Notes: generated from the sequence alone by a model not told the origin. Positions 15,353 to 23,999 are shown, counted from the first letter of the stretch. The stretch: 64,000 nt of DNA from Paenibacillus polygoni (GCF_030263935.1 NZ_CP127162.1:324001-388000); one strand, 5' to 3'. A program made the numbers and translations.

Positions 15353-16102
15353 ATGACATTAGTATTAGCCAGAAGAGGACGTGAGGTAGAGGTGACCATG
15401 TGCGGAGGGAATGAGACTAGCCAAGGGGAAGCTGAACTGAAAAAAGGTCTCCAAGGTTTGATGCAGCTTAAATCGATCAATGTCGGAGATCGACTGTTTT
15501 ACGAAGGTGATGAGGTAGAGGCGCTGTACTACATGAAGTCGGGCCGGGTGAAGCTGACAAAGACGAATGAGGACGGAAAAGAAATTATTCTTTCGTTCAT
15601 GCAGGCAGATGATCTGGTAGGTGAATTCGGAGGAATCGAAGGCGAATTCCACGGATTTGAAGCAGAGGTAGTAGAAGCAGGTATAGTGGGTGTCATCATG
15701 GTTCGGAATCTGGAGGTCTACCTCAGCCAAAACGGAGAGATGGCCCTCGAATTTATCCGCTTGATGGGAACTGCACAGCGTATACTCCAGTATAAACTGC
15801 GCGATCTTTTGATGAATGGTAAAGCGGGCGCGCTCGCTTCGGTACTCGTAAGAGCATGTAATAGCTACGGAAAAATGACACCCGAAGGAATTCTGATTAC
15901 GAAAAAATTAAATCATGCAGATATAGCCGAGCTTATCGGAGCAACGAGAGAGAACGTAACGAAGACGCTTAGCGGCTGGAAAGAGCAAGGGATCGTAGAA
16001 GTATCGCAGGGACGGATTCTTGTTCGTGAAATAAGCGAGCTGCATCAGATATGCGGCTGCCAGGCAGGGAATCTTTGCTCGCCAAAAATTTGCCGCATGT
16101 AA
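15353..16102 (+). CDS. fnr: Fnr, anaerobic Crp-family transcription activator
   Basis: The 249-residue protein has a cNMP-like sensor domain (about 35-150), the long dimer helix, and a Crp-type HTH with ITKKLNHADIAELIGATRENVTKTL. The C-terminus carries CGCQAGNLCSPKIC, a cysteine cluster like that of Bacillus subtilis Fnr, which binds a [4Fe-4S] cluster at its C-terminal end instead of the N-terminus as in E. coli. Thus it should activate anaerobic genes when oxygen is absent. The ATG at 15353 follows GAGGGG; an ATG 15 codons later with GAGGTGA is an alternative. A terminator follows at 16125. Confidence 0.88.
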   Translation: MTLVLARRGREVEVTMCGGNETSQGEAELKKGLQGLMQLKSINVGDRLFYEGDEVEALYYMKSGRVKLTKTNEDGKEIILSFMQADDLVGEFGGIEGEFHGFEAEVVEAGIVGVIMVRNLEVYLSQNGEMALEFIRLMGTAQRILQYKLRDLLMNGKAGALASVLVRACNSYGKMTPEGILITKKLNHADIAELIGATRENVTKTLSGWKEQGIVEVSQGRILVREISELHQICGCQAGNLCSPKICRM

Positions 16103-16124
16103 CTTAGCGAATCATAACGCAACT

Positions 16125-16151
16125 AAAAAAGACACCAGCTGGTGTCTTTTT
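16125..16151 (+). terminator. Terminator of fnr
   Basis: AAAAAGACACCAGCTGGTGTCTTTTT is a perfect palindromic hairpin ending in T, 22 bases after the fnr stop. Confidence 0.88.
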
Positions 16152-16201
16152 CTATGTTTTTATTCTAGAACGAGGATTAGCTCCTCTACAATAGAAGGGA
16201 A

Positions 16202-16357
16202 TTATTTATTTGAGACCAGCTTACTGGAAGGATAAGTATAGGACAACTTACGTACAATTTCTTTTTGCCATTTTTCATCGCCAATGGACACTGCCAGATT
16301 GAGAAGGTCCAAGTAATCGTCAAGTTTCAAATCCGTTTTGGTTGCCGATATGTTCAT
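16202..16357 (-). CDS. Fur-controlled 51-residue soluble protein, unknown
   Basis: The frame runs from ATG 16357 to TAA 16202. The protein is small, without Cys or His, and has an amphipathic stretch DLKLDDYLDLLNLAVSIGDEKWQKEIVRKL (shown here as residues 9-38) that should form helices. Charges are balanced. AGGA precedes the start. A near-consensus Fur box lies 60 bases upstream, so expression probably rises in iron limitation. Bacillus uses small Fur-regulated proteins (FbpA, FbpB, FbpC) with a regulatory RNA to spare iron; similarity to these is by context only, not by sequence that I recognise. Confidence 0.6.
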   Translation of the reverse strand: MNISATKTDLKLDDYLDLLNLAVSIGDEKWQKEIVRKLSYTYPSSKLVSNK

Positions 16358-16393
16358 TCTATCCTTAAGTCCCCTTTATAATAAAATGTGCAG

Positions 16394-16435
16394 GTTATCT
16401 ACGGTAGATAACTCACAATAATGATAATCATTATC
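16394..16435 (-). promoter_or_regulatory. Fur box and adjacent palindrome
   Basis: AATAATGATAATCATTATC at 16417-16435 matches the 19-bp Fur consensus in all but the first base. Five bases away GTTATCTAC-G-GTAGATAAC (16394-16412) is a perfect second palindrome nearer the gene. The second one could be another operator or a hairpin in the leader. Confidence 0.8.
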
Positions 16436-16476
16436 AATAATTTCATTATGCATGGTTTCCCTTGGAAATGCAAACA

Positions 16477-16785
16477 TTAATCAGTATTTTTCTTTACTTT
16501 TTTAGGAAGAAGTAAATAAGTAATGATGAGAAAGGGAATGTAGATCCCTAAAAAGGCAGCAGGAATAAGCAGCATCGGGTCTAGCAGGATATGATGGACC
16601 TGAGTAGTAAATGTAGTTCCGCTCGCATTGGTATGATAAACAGCAAGCAGAAGTGAAATACCTGCAAGATAAATGCAGAATAACGCGATAAAGTGCAGCA
16701 GGCGCTGCAACGGTTTATATAGTAACGAAAGTCCGCTCAGTACAAAGGGAAATAGAATAAAGCCAGCAATCATAAATGTGTTCAC
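16477..16785 (-). CDS. Small integral membrane protein, unknown
   Basis: This 102-residue protein starts at GTG 16785 with GGAGG ten bases upstream. It has three hydrophobic segments (about 3-22, 31-50 and 70-93) and ends in the basic tail PKKVKKNTD. I do not recognise a family. It lies alone between the binding-protein gene and the Fur-box gene on the same strand, and its 3' end is near the Fur box. The function cannot be inferred. Confidence 0.6.
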   Translation of the reverse strand: MNTFMIAGFILFPFVLSGLSLLYKPLQRLLHFIALFCIYLAGISLLLAVYHTNASGTTFTTQVHHILLDPMLLIPAAFLGIYIPFLIITYLLLPKKVKKNTD

Positions 16786-16859
16786 GTGACTAAGTCCTCC
16801 TTTTTGTTAGAAGTATGGACAGATTCATGGAGACGCATACTAATTGGCTTCCCTAGGGG

Positions 16860-17681
16860 CTATTCAATCCATTTCTCATAGAGTTTCGTATACTCTCCAC
16901 TTTCTTTTAATTCTTTTAACATTTCATTCACGGTATCCACCATCTTTTGGTCGCCTTTATGAATGGCTATGCTGTAAGACTCGTTTGTAAAAAGCCCGCC
17001 AACCATTTCATAATTAGCATCCTCGCGCATCATTCCAAGCAGAATAGAATTATCTGCGGTGAGTACATCTCCTTCTTCAGACTGAAGAGCAGTAAATGCT
17101 TTTTGATAATCATCATATTCGGCAACTTTTGCTTCAGGAGCCTTATCCTTTATGCTCTTCACGGAAGTAGAGCCTTTGACAGCGATCACCCTAGTATTGG
17201 AGGACAAAGAGTCTAACCCCGTAATCGGACTGCCCTTTGGTACAAGGAGTGATTGACCCGCATAGAAGTAGACATCGCTAAAATCGACTTCCTTTTTACG
17301 ATCTTCTGTAACCGACATTGCCGCAATGATGACATCAATTTGTTCATCCTTTAACAGGGGGATCTGAGTGCTGGAAGTAACCTCTTTTAATTCTACTTTT
17401 GTTTCATCCCCTAGAATCTTTTTAGCGAGTTTTCTTGCGATGTCGATATCGAGACCTTCTACCTTGCCTGATTTAGAATCTTTTAGTCCGAACAGGCGTG
17501 TATCGAATCGAACCCCGGCAATTACTTTTCCGCGTTCTTTAATGACGGCAACCGTGTCATATACTTCTGCTGGATCAATGGTCTCATCAGATAAATCCGA
17601 GTTATTGCATCCTGAGAGAAGTATGGTAAAAGAAAGCAGGAACATGAACAGCAATGGTGCTGTTATTTTGTTCTTTACTAT
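16860..17681 (-). CDS. Amino-acid ABC transporter substrate-binding lipoprotein, orphan
   Basis: The mature part is a family 3 solute-binding protein: VIAGVRFDTRLFGLKD, EGLDIDIARKLAKKILG, IDVIIAAMSVTEDRKKEVDFSDVY and a final KLYEKWIE. The lipoprotein signal (VKNKITAPLLFMFLLSFTILLSGC) begins just after AAGGAG, yet the only start candidates at normal distance are ATC (six bases) and ATA (nine bases). Upstream ATG codons lack ribosome sites and would add a non-signal extension over a leader hairpin (GCTGG/CCAGC). I place the start at ATA 17681 as a proposal. No permease or ATPase gene is adjacent, so it may serve a distant transporter. Polar or glutamine-like amino acids are possible ligands. 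Confidence 0.8.
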   Translation of the reverse strand: MVKNKITAPLLFMFLLSFTILLSGCNNSDLSDETIDPAEVYDTVAVIKERGKVIAGVRFDTRLFGLKDSKSGKVEGLDIDIARKLAKKILGDETKVELKEVTSSTQIPLLKDEQIDVIIAAMSVTEDRKKEVDFSDVYFYAGQSLLVPKGSPITGLDSLSSNTRVIAVKGSTSVKSIKDKAPEAKVAEYDDYQKAFTALQSEEGDVLTADNSILLGMMREDANYEMVGGLFTNESYSIAIHKGDQKMVDTVNEMLKELKESGEYTKLYEKWIE

Positions 17682-17980
17682 GATATTCAACTCCTTATGA
17701 TTATGCTGGACACTTCGAAAATAAGCTGGCTCAGGAACCAGCGAAATCATTCTTTTTGTTTGAAAAAGCACAGAATCCAAATAGGAATTATATAGTAAAT
17801 ACAACTAAGATCATACAATACCTCTTGGGATCAGAGCAATGTTTATGTCAAGTATAATCAAACCTAGTTGGAGGCTCCCTTTCATTTATAAGAGAGAATT
17901 ATCCGGGGTAAGTTATGAAAGAATCTGAATAGGGTAATTTGTAAAGAGTATACATGTATAGCCAGAAAGAAGGGGAATGA

Positions 17981-18745
17981 ATGATTAAGATTGTACTGGT
18001 CCGCCATGGTCAAAGTGTATGGAATTTGGAGAATCGCTTTACAGGATGGACTGATGTCGATTTATCGGAGGCTGGGCTTGAAGAGGCAAGGCAGGCAGGA
18101 CTCATTCTGAAGCAAAATGGGTATGTATTTGATGAAGCATATACATCTTATCTCAAGCGCGCCATTCGCACATTAGGAATCATTCTTCACGAAATGGATA
18201 TGATGTGGATTCCTGTCTATAAGACATGGAAACTGAATGAACGGCATTATGGAGCTTTACAAGGACTTAATAAAGCAGAAACAGCCGCAAAGTATGGAGA
18301 GAAGCAGGTCTTATCTTGGCGTCGATCTATTGATGTGCGTCCTCCTGAGCTTTCCCTTGATGATCCTAGATACGAAGCTGCTCTTCCGCAGTATCAGGCG
18401 ATGAAAGAAGGAGAATATCCGCGCACCGAAAATTTACTTGATACCGAGAAGCGGGTGCTGGATTACTGGCAGGAACGGATTGCGCCTAGTCTAAGCTCGG
18501 GCAAGCATATTATTATTGCAGCTCATGGAAATACACTGCGTTCTTTAATTCAGCATTTGGATAACCTAGAAGGCGATGGCCTAATCAATTTAAATATTCC
18601 AACGGGAATACCGCTGGTTTATGAACTGGATGAAGAGCTAAAGCCCATTCGTCACTACTATCTGGGTATGGAAGGGCCGCTCCCAGCAGGTACCATTCCA
18701 AAACATATAAGTAAAGAAAGTACTACAAAAGGACCTCCTGCATAA
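17981..18745 (+). CDS. gpmA: 2,3-bisphosphoglycerate-dependent phosphoglycerate mutase
   Basis: This 254-residue glycolytic enzyme interconverts 3- and 2-phosphoglycerate through a phospho-histidine. [18 protein letters not shown] at residues 6-23 carries the catalytic His9. [20 protein letters not shown] and [11 protein letters not shown] (second catalytic His) are also typical. AAGGGGAATGA precedes the ATG. The gene is monocistronic, followed by a hairpin at 18726-18762. Many Bacillales rely on the cofactor-independent GpmI, so GpmA is probably an additional enzyme. Confidence 0.92.
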   Translation: MIKIVLVRHGQSVWNLENRFTGWTDVDLSEAGLEEARQAGLILKQNGYVFDEAYTSYLKRAIRTLGIILHEMDMMWIPVYKTWKLNERHYGALQGLNKAETAAKYGEKQVLSWRRSIDVRPPELSLDDPRYEAALPQYQAMKEGEYPRTENLLDTEKRVLDYWQERIAPSLSSGKHIIIAAHGNTLRSLIQHLDNLEGDGLINLNIPTGIPLVYELDEELKPIRHYYLGMEGPLPAGTIPKHISKESTTKGPPA

Positions 18746-18762
18746 TTTAGGGGGTCTTTTTA
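18726..18762 (+). terminator. Terminator overlapping the gpmA 3' end
   Basis: AAAAGGACCTCC pairs with GGGGGTCTTTTT with one mismatch. The left arm lies in the last codons of gpmA, and T follows the right arm. Confidence 0.55.
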
Positions 18763-18861
18763 AAAGTGGACAAGGTAGAGTGAACCATATAAAATGGAGC
18801 TTATCTTATTTTTATTCATGATGTGAATCAGGGTAGGATCATATAGAATGGAGGGACTTAC

Positions 18862-19077
18862 ATGAACCGTTATTTGTTCGAATATGAACTAATATCCACT
18901 GGATTTATAAGTGAATTCAGCTGGGTTGCCGAATCAGAAGAGAAGGCAAGAGATGCGATTCGTGATCGGATTGCTGACCTCGAATTTACGGAAATAGAAG
19001 ATGTAATTGTAGGGAATCTCCTGAAAATAATGGATGCATCAGGCCATATTGAAGAGTGCGAAAGTTGTGCTTCTTAA
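18862..19077 (+). CDS. Small acidic protein of 71 residues, unknown
   Basis: ATG 18862 is preceded by GGAGGG at a good distance. The sequence begins MNRYLFEYELISTGFISEFSWVAES and is acidic, with two Cys at the end (ECESCAS). It looks like a one-domain soluble alpha/beta protein in which FEYELISTG could be a first strand and EKARDAIRDRI a helix. I do not recognise the family. It has its own terminator at 19093-19128. Confidence 0.65.
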   Translation: MNRYLFEYELISTGFISEFSWVAESEEKARDAIRDRIADLEFTEIEDVIVGNLLKIMDASGHIEECESCAS

Positions 19078-19092
19078 GTCTTTATAGCATGA

Positions 19093-19128
19093 TTAAAGAG
19101 GAGGCTCTCTAGAGAGGTCTCCTCTTTT
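19093..19128 (+). terminator. Terminator of the 71-residue protein gene
   Basis: AAAGAGGAG and CTCCTCTTT form the outer stem, with GCTCTC and GAGAGG pairing inside, followed by T. It also suits the minus-strand gene at 19153. Confidence 0.85.
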
Positions 19129-19152
19129 GATATTTATCTTATTGAATCTGAT

Positions 19153-19614
19153 TTATTTTACGTTCTTTTCCTGTTCATGTTGTTCTACTATTTCATGAAT
19201 TTCTGACTCTAAAGCCTCAACGGTGTCTTTTGCGAGGTTCTGCAATGGTTGTGGGTGGAACCACTGAATCTCTCCATTATGTACCAAACCTTTGTAATCC
19301 TCACCTTGTACATGAATGCAAATTTTATGACGTTCATGCGGAGTATCCTCAAATACAGGTGTAATTTCAATATCCTGAATGTCATTTAGAACGAGATAAT
19401 GCTGCATAAAGGAATGAACTGTTGCTTCAATACGTTCTACTGTACTCTCATCAAGTAATTGTATAGGGCTAGGGTTAAGCCATTGAATTTCTTCATTATG
19501 ATAATGACCTTTGAATTCTTGTTCTTTTACTTTAAAAGTAAAGGCTAGACGCTCATGCAAACGGTTTTCGAATACTTTTTCTACCTCAAACTCTTCAATT
19601 TTATTATCAGGCAT
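19153..19614 (-). CDS. Two-repeat soluble protein, unknown
   Basis: The 153-residue protein is an internal tandem duplication of about 70 residues. Repeat 1 (about 8-70) has VFENRLHERLAFTFKVKEQ, FKGHYHNEEIQWLNPSPIQ and a helix. Repeat 2 (about 83-145) has VFEDTPHERHKICIHVQGE, YKGLVHNGEIQWFHPQPLQ and a helix. The shared YKGxxHNxEIQWxxPxPxQ motif is striking and may be a binding surface. There is no signal peptide. I do not recognise the family with certainty, although single-copy relatives of this kind are small Bacillales proteins. Confidence 0.68.
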   Translation of the reverse strand: MPDNKIEEFEVEKVFENRLHERLAFTFKVKEQEFKGHYHNEEIQWLNPSPIQLLDESTVERIEATVHSFMQHYLVLNDIQDIEITPVFEDTPHERHKICIHVQGEDYKGLVHNGEIQWFHPQPLQNLAKDTVEALESEIHEIVEQHEQEKNVK

Positions 19615-19897
19615 AATAATATTCCCCTCTCAATGAAAATTCATGTAATCACATAACACCAAATGCTGATCAACGAATCGCCGCAAATCAGAAAAATGTA
19701 GGAATTCACTAAGAATCAGGAATCCTATTCAACAACACGTTTGTTTCTTCATGTCTCACTTGCTTACAAATTCATATTACCTTTGCTAAATGAGAATAGA
19801 GAAAGAGCAACATTAGAATTTAATGAGAAAAGAAGGAAAGTTTTTTAAGAATCCTTTCTTGAGCTTATTATAGGGTTCTTCTCCATTACAAGTCTAG

Positions 19898-19911
19898 TGA
19901 AAGCGCTGTCT
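19898..19911. promoter_or_regulatory. cre-like site (CcpA) in a gene-poor gap
   Basis: TGAAAGCGCTGTCT matches the cre consensus TGWAARCGYTWWCW at 13 of 14 positions. It lies in the 19615-20151 gap, 240 bases before the DUF445 gene. Otherwise the gap shows only AT-rich DNA and no supported gene. Confidence 0.4.
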
Positions 19912-20151
19912 TTTTAAATAAATCGTACTTTACATACATAAAACAAGATGGGAACTGAGGGCTTAAGTAGGAGTATTAATTTCGTATAGAGCTGAAAGTA
20001 GCATCGTTTTAGAGAGCTTTACTATGGCAGGTTTGGAATATAACGTTTGTGGTGATAAGATGAATACTAACCTTAGCATATCGTGGAATCATTTAAGTAA
20101 ATAATGTCAGTAAATGAAAAAGTTAAGATATATATAAAGGAGTCTAGAAAT

Positions 20152-21402
20152 ATGGTTAAACAGACAAAAAAAGCAGCGACATGGTCCTTAGTCATCATGG
20201 GTGCTGGGTTTGCTGCCTCTTTGCCTTTTCATGGAAGCATAGCAGGGAAGATCTTTGTTGGGGCGTTTGAAGCGGGCCTCGTGGGGGGACTGGCAGACTG
20301 GTTTGCAGTCACCGCATTATTTCGTCATCCCCTCGGTTTAAAGATCCCGCATACTGCACTGCTTCCCAAGAACCGGGACAAGATGACCGATGGCCTCGTG
20401 TCCGCTGTGGAGAATAACTTACTGAACAAGGAAAGTATCTCCGCTAAAATATCTGGGATGCCGATCAGTGAAATGATCCTTGAAATGGCAGAGAAAGAGC
20501 TGCAGTCAGAAGGAACCAAGGGTGCAATTGATATCATCGCTAAACGGATTGTAGCTACCCTTCCTCTTGAACGTATTGCTCCACTCGTAGCAAATGAAAT
20601 GAAACGTCAGATTGGTGAAATGGACGTATCCTCATTGCTATCCAAAGCAGAACAGCAGATTACCAGCAAGGGTTATGATAAAATCGCACTTGATTACGGG
20701 CTGGACCAAGCTGAGGCATGGCTTACGAAACCGGAAGCATTATATACACTCGGTGAAATCGGTATGAAGGCTCTGAACTCTGTGCAAGTGAACGGGCTTA
20801 TGCAATTTGCCATGAATGCACTTATGGGTTATCTCAATGAAGAACGCCTTGGCGGCATACTGCAACGTTTCTTATACGAACAGGTTCAGGATCTGAAATA
20901 TGAGGGACACCCGAATCGTCATCAGGTGTTAGCCGGTATACGAGGACAGCTGATCAGACTGGCACACTCAGATAAAGTGGTCGCTGGACTAAGTGATTGG
21001 AAAGACTCGCTCCTTGAGAATTGGGATGCGGAGATGACCGTCTTACATAAGATGCAGGAGCTGCGCGATCGGGCACTTGTATATATGGAAGATGGGAAAT
21101 ATGTATCCGAGCATGTTCTGCCGATCATTGATTCCCTGATTTCCGAAGTGAAGGCTAACGATGAATTGATACAGCGTATTAATGAGAAAATCGTAAACAG
21201 TGTCACACATCTTGTAGAACGCAATCATTCCAAGATCGGAACATTGGTAAGAGAAAATGTGGATCGAATGGATAATGAAACACTGATTGAAATGATCGAA
21301 GATAAAGTGGGTCAGGACTTGCAGTGGATTCGAATAAACGGGGCAGTTACTGGATTTTTAATTGGTGTTGTACTTACCGTCCTACAAATCCTTCTTGTAT
21401 AA
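20152..21402 (+). CDS. DUF445-family membrane protein (YheB/YjiN-like)
   Basis: This is a protein of 416 residues. AAGGAG nine bases before ATG 20152 decides the start; an ATG at 20104 has no ribosome site. DUF445 features are visible: an N-terminal hydrophobic hairpin (SLVIMGAGFAASLPF and GAFEAGLVGGLADWFAVTALFRHPLG), a long helical middle, and a C-terminal membrane span (GAVTGFLIGVVLTVLQILLV). The function is unknown; the family occurs widely at the membrane. The next gene starts 17 bases downstream, so both are probably co-transcribed. Confidence 0.88.
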   Translation: MVKQTKKAATWSLVIMGAGFAASLPFHGSIAGKIFVGAFEAGLVGGLADWFAVTALFRHPLGLKIPHTALLPKNRDKMTDGLVSAVENNLLNKESISAKISGMPISEMILEMAEKELQSEGTKGAIDIIAKRIVATLPLERIAPLVANEMKRQIGEMDVSSLLSKAEQQITSKGYDKIALDYGLDQAEAWLTKPEALYTLGEIGMKALNSVQVNGLMQFAMNALMGYLNEERLGGILQRFLYEQVQDLKYEGHPNRHQVLAGIRGQLIRLAHSDKVVAGLSDWKDSLLENWDAEMTVLHKMQELRDRALVYMEDGKYVSEHVLPIIDSLISEVKANDELIQRINEKIVNSVTHLVERNHSKIGTLVRENVDRMDNETLIEMIEDKVGQDLQWIRINGAVTGFLIGVVLTVLQILLV

Positions 21403-21419
21403 AGGAAGGGGTTTATATT

Positions 21420-21818
21420 ATGCGTCTATGGCATGAAGACTTGATTAGTAAGCTCCCCAGAGCACAGCTGCTCGGTCAGCATCGTGAGTGCTGCGCTCTC
21501 CGCGGAAAGGGCTGGGGGAAGAAGCATGCTACCGTAAATTATGTATTTGAATATCATCCCATGAAGTTAGTTAGATACCATCTGCTTATCATTGAAGAAA
21601 TGAAAAACCGAGGGTACAACGTTGATATTCTATGGGAAGACCCGTTGTATCGCGGAAAGCAGAGCGAGCGATGGGAAGTGGAGTATACCGAATCACTGGA
21701 TGAGTATGGTCGTTATGAAGAACATAATGATGACTATATGGAAGAATGTATGCAGAATCTCGCTTCAAAAGGAATTTATATTATGATAGTGGAGAAGGAT
21801 CAAGGATCCGCTATATAG
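21420..21818 (+). CDS. Pyrimidine-dimer DNA glycosylase-like protein (TIGR02328 type)
   Basis: This 132-residue protein begins MRLWHEDLISKLPRAQLLGQHRECCALRG, the pattern of small proteins related to phage T4 endonuclease V (DenV, Pyr_excise). In that superfamily an early polar N-terminus, the HRE motif (here about residues 20-22) and a basic Trp/Lys-rich segment (KGWGKKHATVNYVF) contact damaged DNA. The N-terminal residue is Arg after Met instead of Thr, so glycosylase activity is uncertain. AAGGAAGGGG precedes ATG 21420. It is the second gene after DUF445. Confidence 0.72.
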   Translation: MRLWHEDLISKLPRAQLLGQHRECCALRGKGWGKKHATVNYVFEYHPMKLVRYHLLIIEEMKNRGYNVDILWEDPLYRGKQSERWEVEYTESLDEYGRYEEHNDDYMEECMQNLASKGIYIMIVEKDQGSAI

Positions 21819-21827
21819 ATAACATAA

Positions 21828-21870
21828 AGAAAGCAGATCTCAACGAATGAATGAGGTCTGCTTTCTTATT
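21828..21870. terminator. Bidirectional terminator
   Basis: AAGAAAGCAGATCTC and GAGGTCTGCTTTCTT pair around 11 bases. It separates the plus-strand glycosylase-like gene from the minus-strand response regulator. Confidence 0.85.
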
Positions 21871-21885
21871 GTGTTTTTTGAAGTT

Positions 21886-22542
21886 TTACCTGGGGAAATC
21901 TCGCTCCACCAGTCCTTGTTCAATGGCATAACGGGTAAGCTGGACCCGATTTTCTAGCTGTAGTTTTTGTAAAATGTTTTTTAAATGATTTTTAACGGTT
22001 TGATCGGATATCCCAAGCGCATCCGCTATCTCTCGGTTCGTTTTTCCAGAGGCAACCCAGTTCAAAATCTCCCTTTCTCTATTTGTTAAGGGAGGACGGT
22101 TATCGTCCGTTTTCATCGTTTTGGGGAACTCCTGCAGAATCTGATACGCAAGCTCCTGACTGAAAGGGGCTTCATCGCATACAGTGGCTCTCAGGTATTC
22201 CAACCAGGTTGAGGAAGAGAGATTCTTAAATAGGTAGCCTTGAGCGCCTTGTTTAAGTGCTTCGAACAGATGGGTCACATCATCCGAGACGGTTACCATC
22301 ACGATGATGACATAGGGATAGCGCTGCTTGATCAGCCTCGTTGCCTCCAGCCCATCCATACCGGGCATTCTGATATCCATCAGAATGAGGTCAGGCATCC
22401 ATTCCTCAGTAAGCTGGAGTGCTTCCTCACCGCTGGTCGCCTTCCCTACAATTTCAAATGAGGGATCCTCAGATAAAATAGCCTCGATCGCTGCCCGCGC
22501 ATGAGCAGAGTCATCTACGATGAGTACTCGTGTATTGTTCAT
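21886..22542 (-). CDS. NarL/LuxR-family response regulator
   Basis: The 218-residue protein has a receiver domain (VLIVDDSAHARAAIE, phosphoacceptor Asp56 in ILMDIRMPGMDG, conserved Lys in YLFKN). The LuxR-type HTH LTNREREILNWVASGKTNREIADALGISDQTVKNHLKNIL follows near residues 150-190 (given here in two parts of the same helix region). It overlaps its kinase by four bases, so the two are translated together. No adjacent target gene points to a stimulus. Confidence 0.9.
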   Translation of the reverse strand: MNNTRVLIVDDSAHARAAIEAILSEDPSFEIVGKATSGEEALQLTEEWMPDLILMDIRMPGMDGLEATRLIKQRYPYVIIVMVTVSDDVTHLFEALKQGAQGYLFKNLSSSTWLEYLRATVCDEAPFSQELAYQILQEFPKTMKTDDNRPPLTNREREILNWVASGKTNREIADALGISDQTVKNHLKNILQKLQLENRVQLTRYAIEQGLVERDFPR

Positions 22543-23381
22543 GAATCAGGTCCTCCTTTCATTATGGTCATACACGTCCCGCCATGTTCTTGGTTATAAA
22601 AAGCAAAATCCCAGCCCATTTCAGCGGCCCGATCTTTCGTAATCCGGAGACCATATCGGTCCGGTCGATCCCAAGGGTCACCTTTATACCCTAATCCGTC
22701 ATCCATAATGGATACGGTCCACGATGTCTTATTTCCTTGACCCGTTATTTGAATAAAACCAGCGTTGGCATGTTTTCGGACATTGAGAACAGCTTCTCTA
22801 ATACAAGCGATCAGTTCAATTTGTTCTTTCGTGGTTAGGTCCTCATCTGGTATATTCCAGCTGATTTTCGATTCCAGACGACTGGTGTATATCAAATCCT
22901 CAATTTGTCTAAGCATCTGCTGCGGGTGTGTAGGAAGATCACTGGTACTTTCTGGAATCTTGAGCTGAGCAATCGCTTGTCTCACATAATGATGAATCTC
23001 ATGTACTGTTTTTCTTGCATCTCGCAGTTCACCTTGATGAGCAGAACCAGACAAATTGCGGTCCGCTTTATCCATTTGTACCGATAATAAAAATAAAGAT
23101 TGAGCAATCCCATCATGCAATTCCCTTGCTAATTGTTCTCTAGCCTCAAGAGCAGACTTTGCTGCTTTTTCTTTCTCTAATTCAGCCTGAGCACGTTCCA
23201 TGACCTGAAATAATTTATTTAACAGGGTTACACTGACAAGATAAATAATGACAGGTGTCAGCCAATTGCCGGCCTCCATTGAGAGATAGGGCATAAGAAA
23301 CTGGTGTCTAATGTATTCCCACAGACCGACCGTAATCGTCGGGATGATAAGAATCATCCACTTTATATGTTTATAGCTCAT
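22539..23381 (-). CDS. Membrane sensor histidine kinase, HisKA_3 type
   Basis: This is a 280-residue kinase starting at ATG 23381 with AAGGAG upstream; an earlier GTG overlaps that site. Two hydrophobic segments (about 8-22 and 38-58) enclose a very short outer loop. Then a coiled coil and the phospho-His motif ARELHDGIAQSLF (His89) follow, with an HATPase_c domain carrying VRKHANAGF and MDDGLGYKG. The small sensor region resembles intramembrane-sensing kinases such as LiaS or DesK, which react to membrane state; that is inference. Confidence 0.87.
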   Translation of the reverse strand: MSYKHIKWMILIIPTITVGLWEYIRHQFLMPYLSMEAGNWLTPVIIYLVSVTLLNKLFQVMERAQAELEKEKAAKSALEAREQLARELHDGIAQSLFLLSVQMDKADRNLSGSAHQGELRDARKTVHEIHHYVRQAIAQLKIPESTSDLPTHPQQMLRQIEDLIYTSRLESKISWNIPDEDLTTKEQIELIACIREAVLNVRKHANAGFIQITGQGNKTSWTVSIMDDGLGYKGDPWDRPDRYGLRITKDRAAEMGWDFAFYNQEHGGTCMTIMKGGPDS

Positions 23382-23753
23382 GTGCAGCAGCACTCCTTAT
23401 CACAGGGGAAATCATATAAAAACACTAACTATTTTTATTATACCTTCTAATTGAAAGAAAGGGATTAGTTTCAGCCCATTGAAGAAGGGGGAAATAGAAA
23501 CATGGTGCGTGATTTTAAGGATATGGGAGGATGTGTATGGAAAAAGGCGATAGGAGAGAGTCAACCTTGCTCACTTCCTGTTATGCTGTATTCTTACGCA
23601 GAATGCAATTTTCCTTTGTACCCCGTCCTTCTGTATACTTATGGTAATATCGATGTTGCTAATAACGAAGTTCTTTTAAACAAAAGTTCTTCTCATCTTA
23701 GCAGCTAGGAGCGTTACTAAATTAGAGTAATTAAGAGGAGTGTATGTAGAAAC

Positions 23754-23924
23754 ATGAGTCTAGCAGTGTTGGAACGTCGCAGTGAACTACTGAAGAAAAA
23801 TATTGAACAATTGCTAATTCGGGAAAATCAAAAGGGCATTACAAGACAGCAAAGCATGTTTTTACAACAAATGATTAAAGAACTCTATCAAACTTCACAT
23901 GAGTTGAACACGGAAAGACGCTAA
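23754..23924 (+). CDS. Small helical protein of 56 residues, unknown
   Basis: ATG 23754 is followed by 56 codons and TAA 23924. AGGAG lies 13 bases upstream, a little far. The product is highly charged and helical (LERRSELLKKNIEQLLIRENQ, a middle turn, then a second helix), so it may form a helical hairpin. A strong terminator follows within 20 bases. The 23394-23753 gap upstream shows no other gene that I trust. The function is unknown. Confidence 0.55.
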   Translation: MSLAVLERRSELLKKNIEQLLIRENQKGITRQQSMFLQQMIKELYQTSHELNTERR

Positions 23925-23941
23925 ATAATGAGTAATAAAAA

Positions 23942-23999
23942 AGGAACCCGGACTCATCAGCTTCTGGCGATTGCAGAAGCTGATGGATCCGGGTTCTAT
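23942..23999. terminator. Strong bidirectional terminator
   Basis: GAACCCGG-ACTCATCAGCTTCTG pairs with CAGAAGCTGATGGATCCGGGTTC, flanked by A and T runs. It separates the small plus-strand gene from the cyclic-di-GMP enzyme. Confidence 0.88.

Noticed and set aside
23502..23708. 68-codon plus-strand open frame
   Set aside because: Odd composition with many Cys, Tyr and Pro, no ribosome site of quality, and no pattern of a protein; likely chance.
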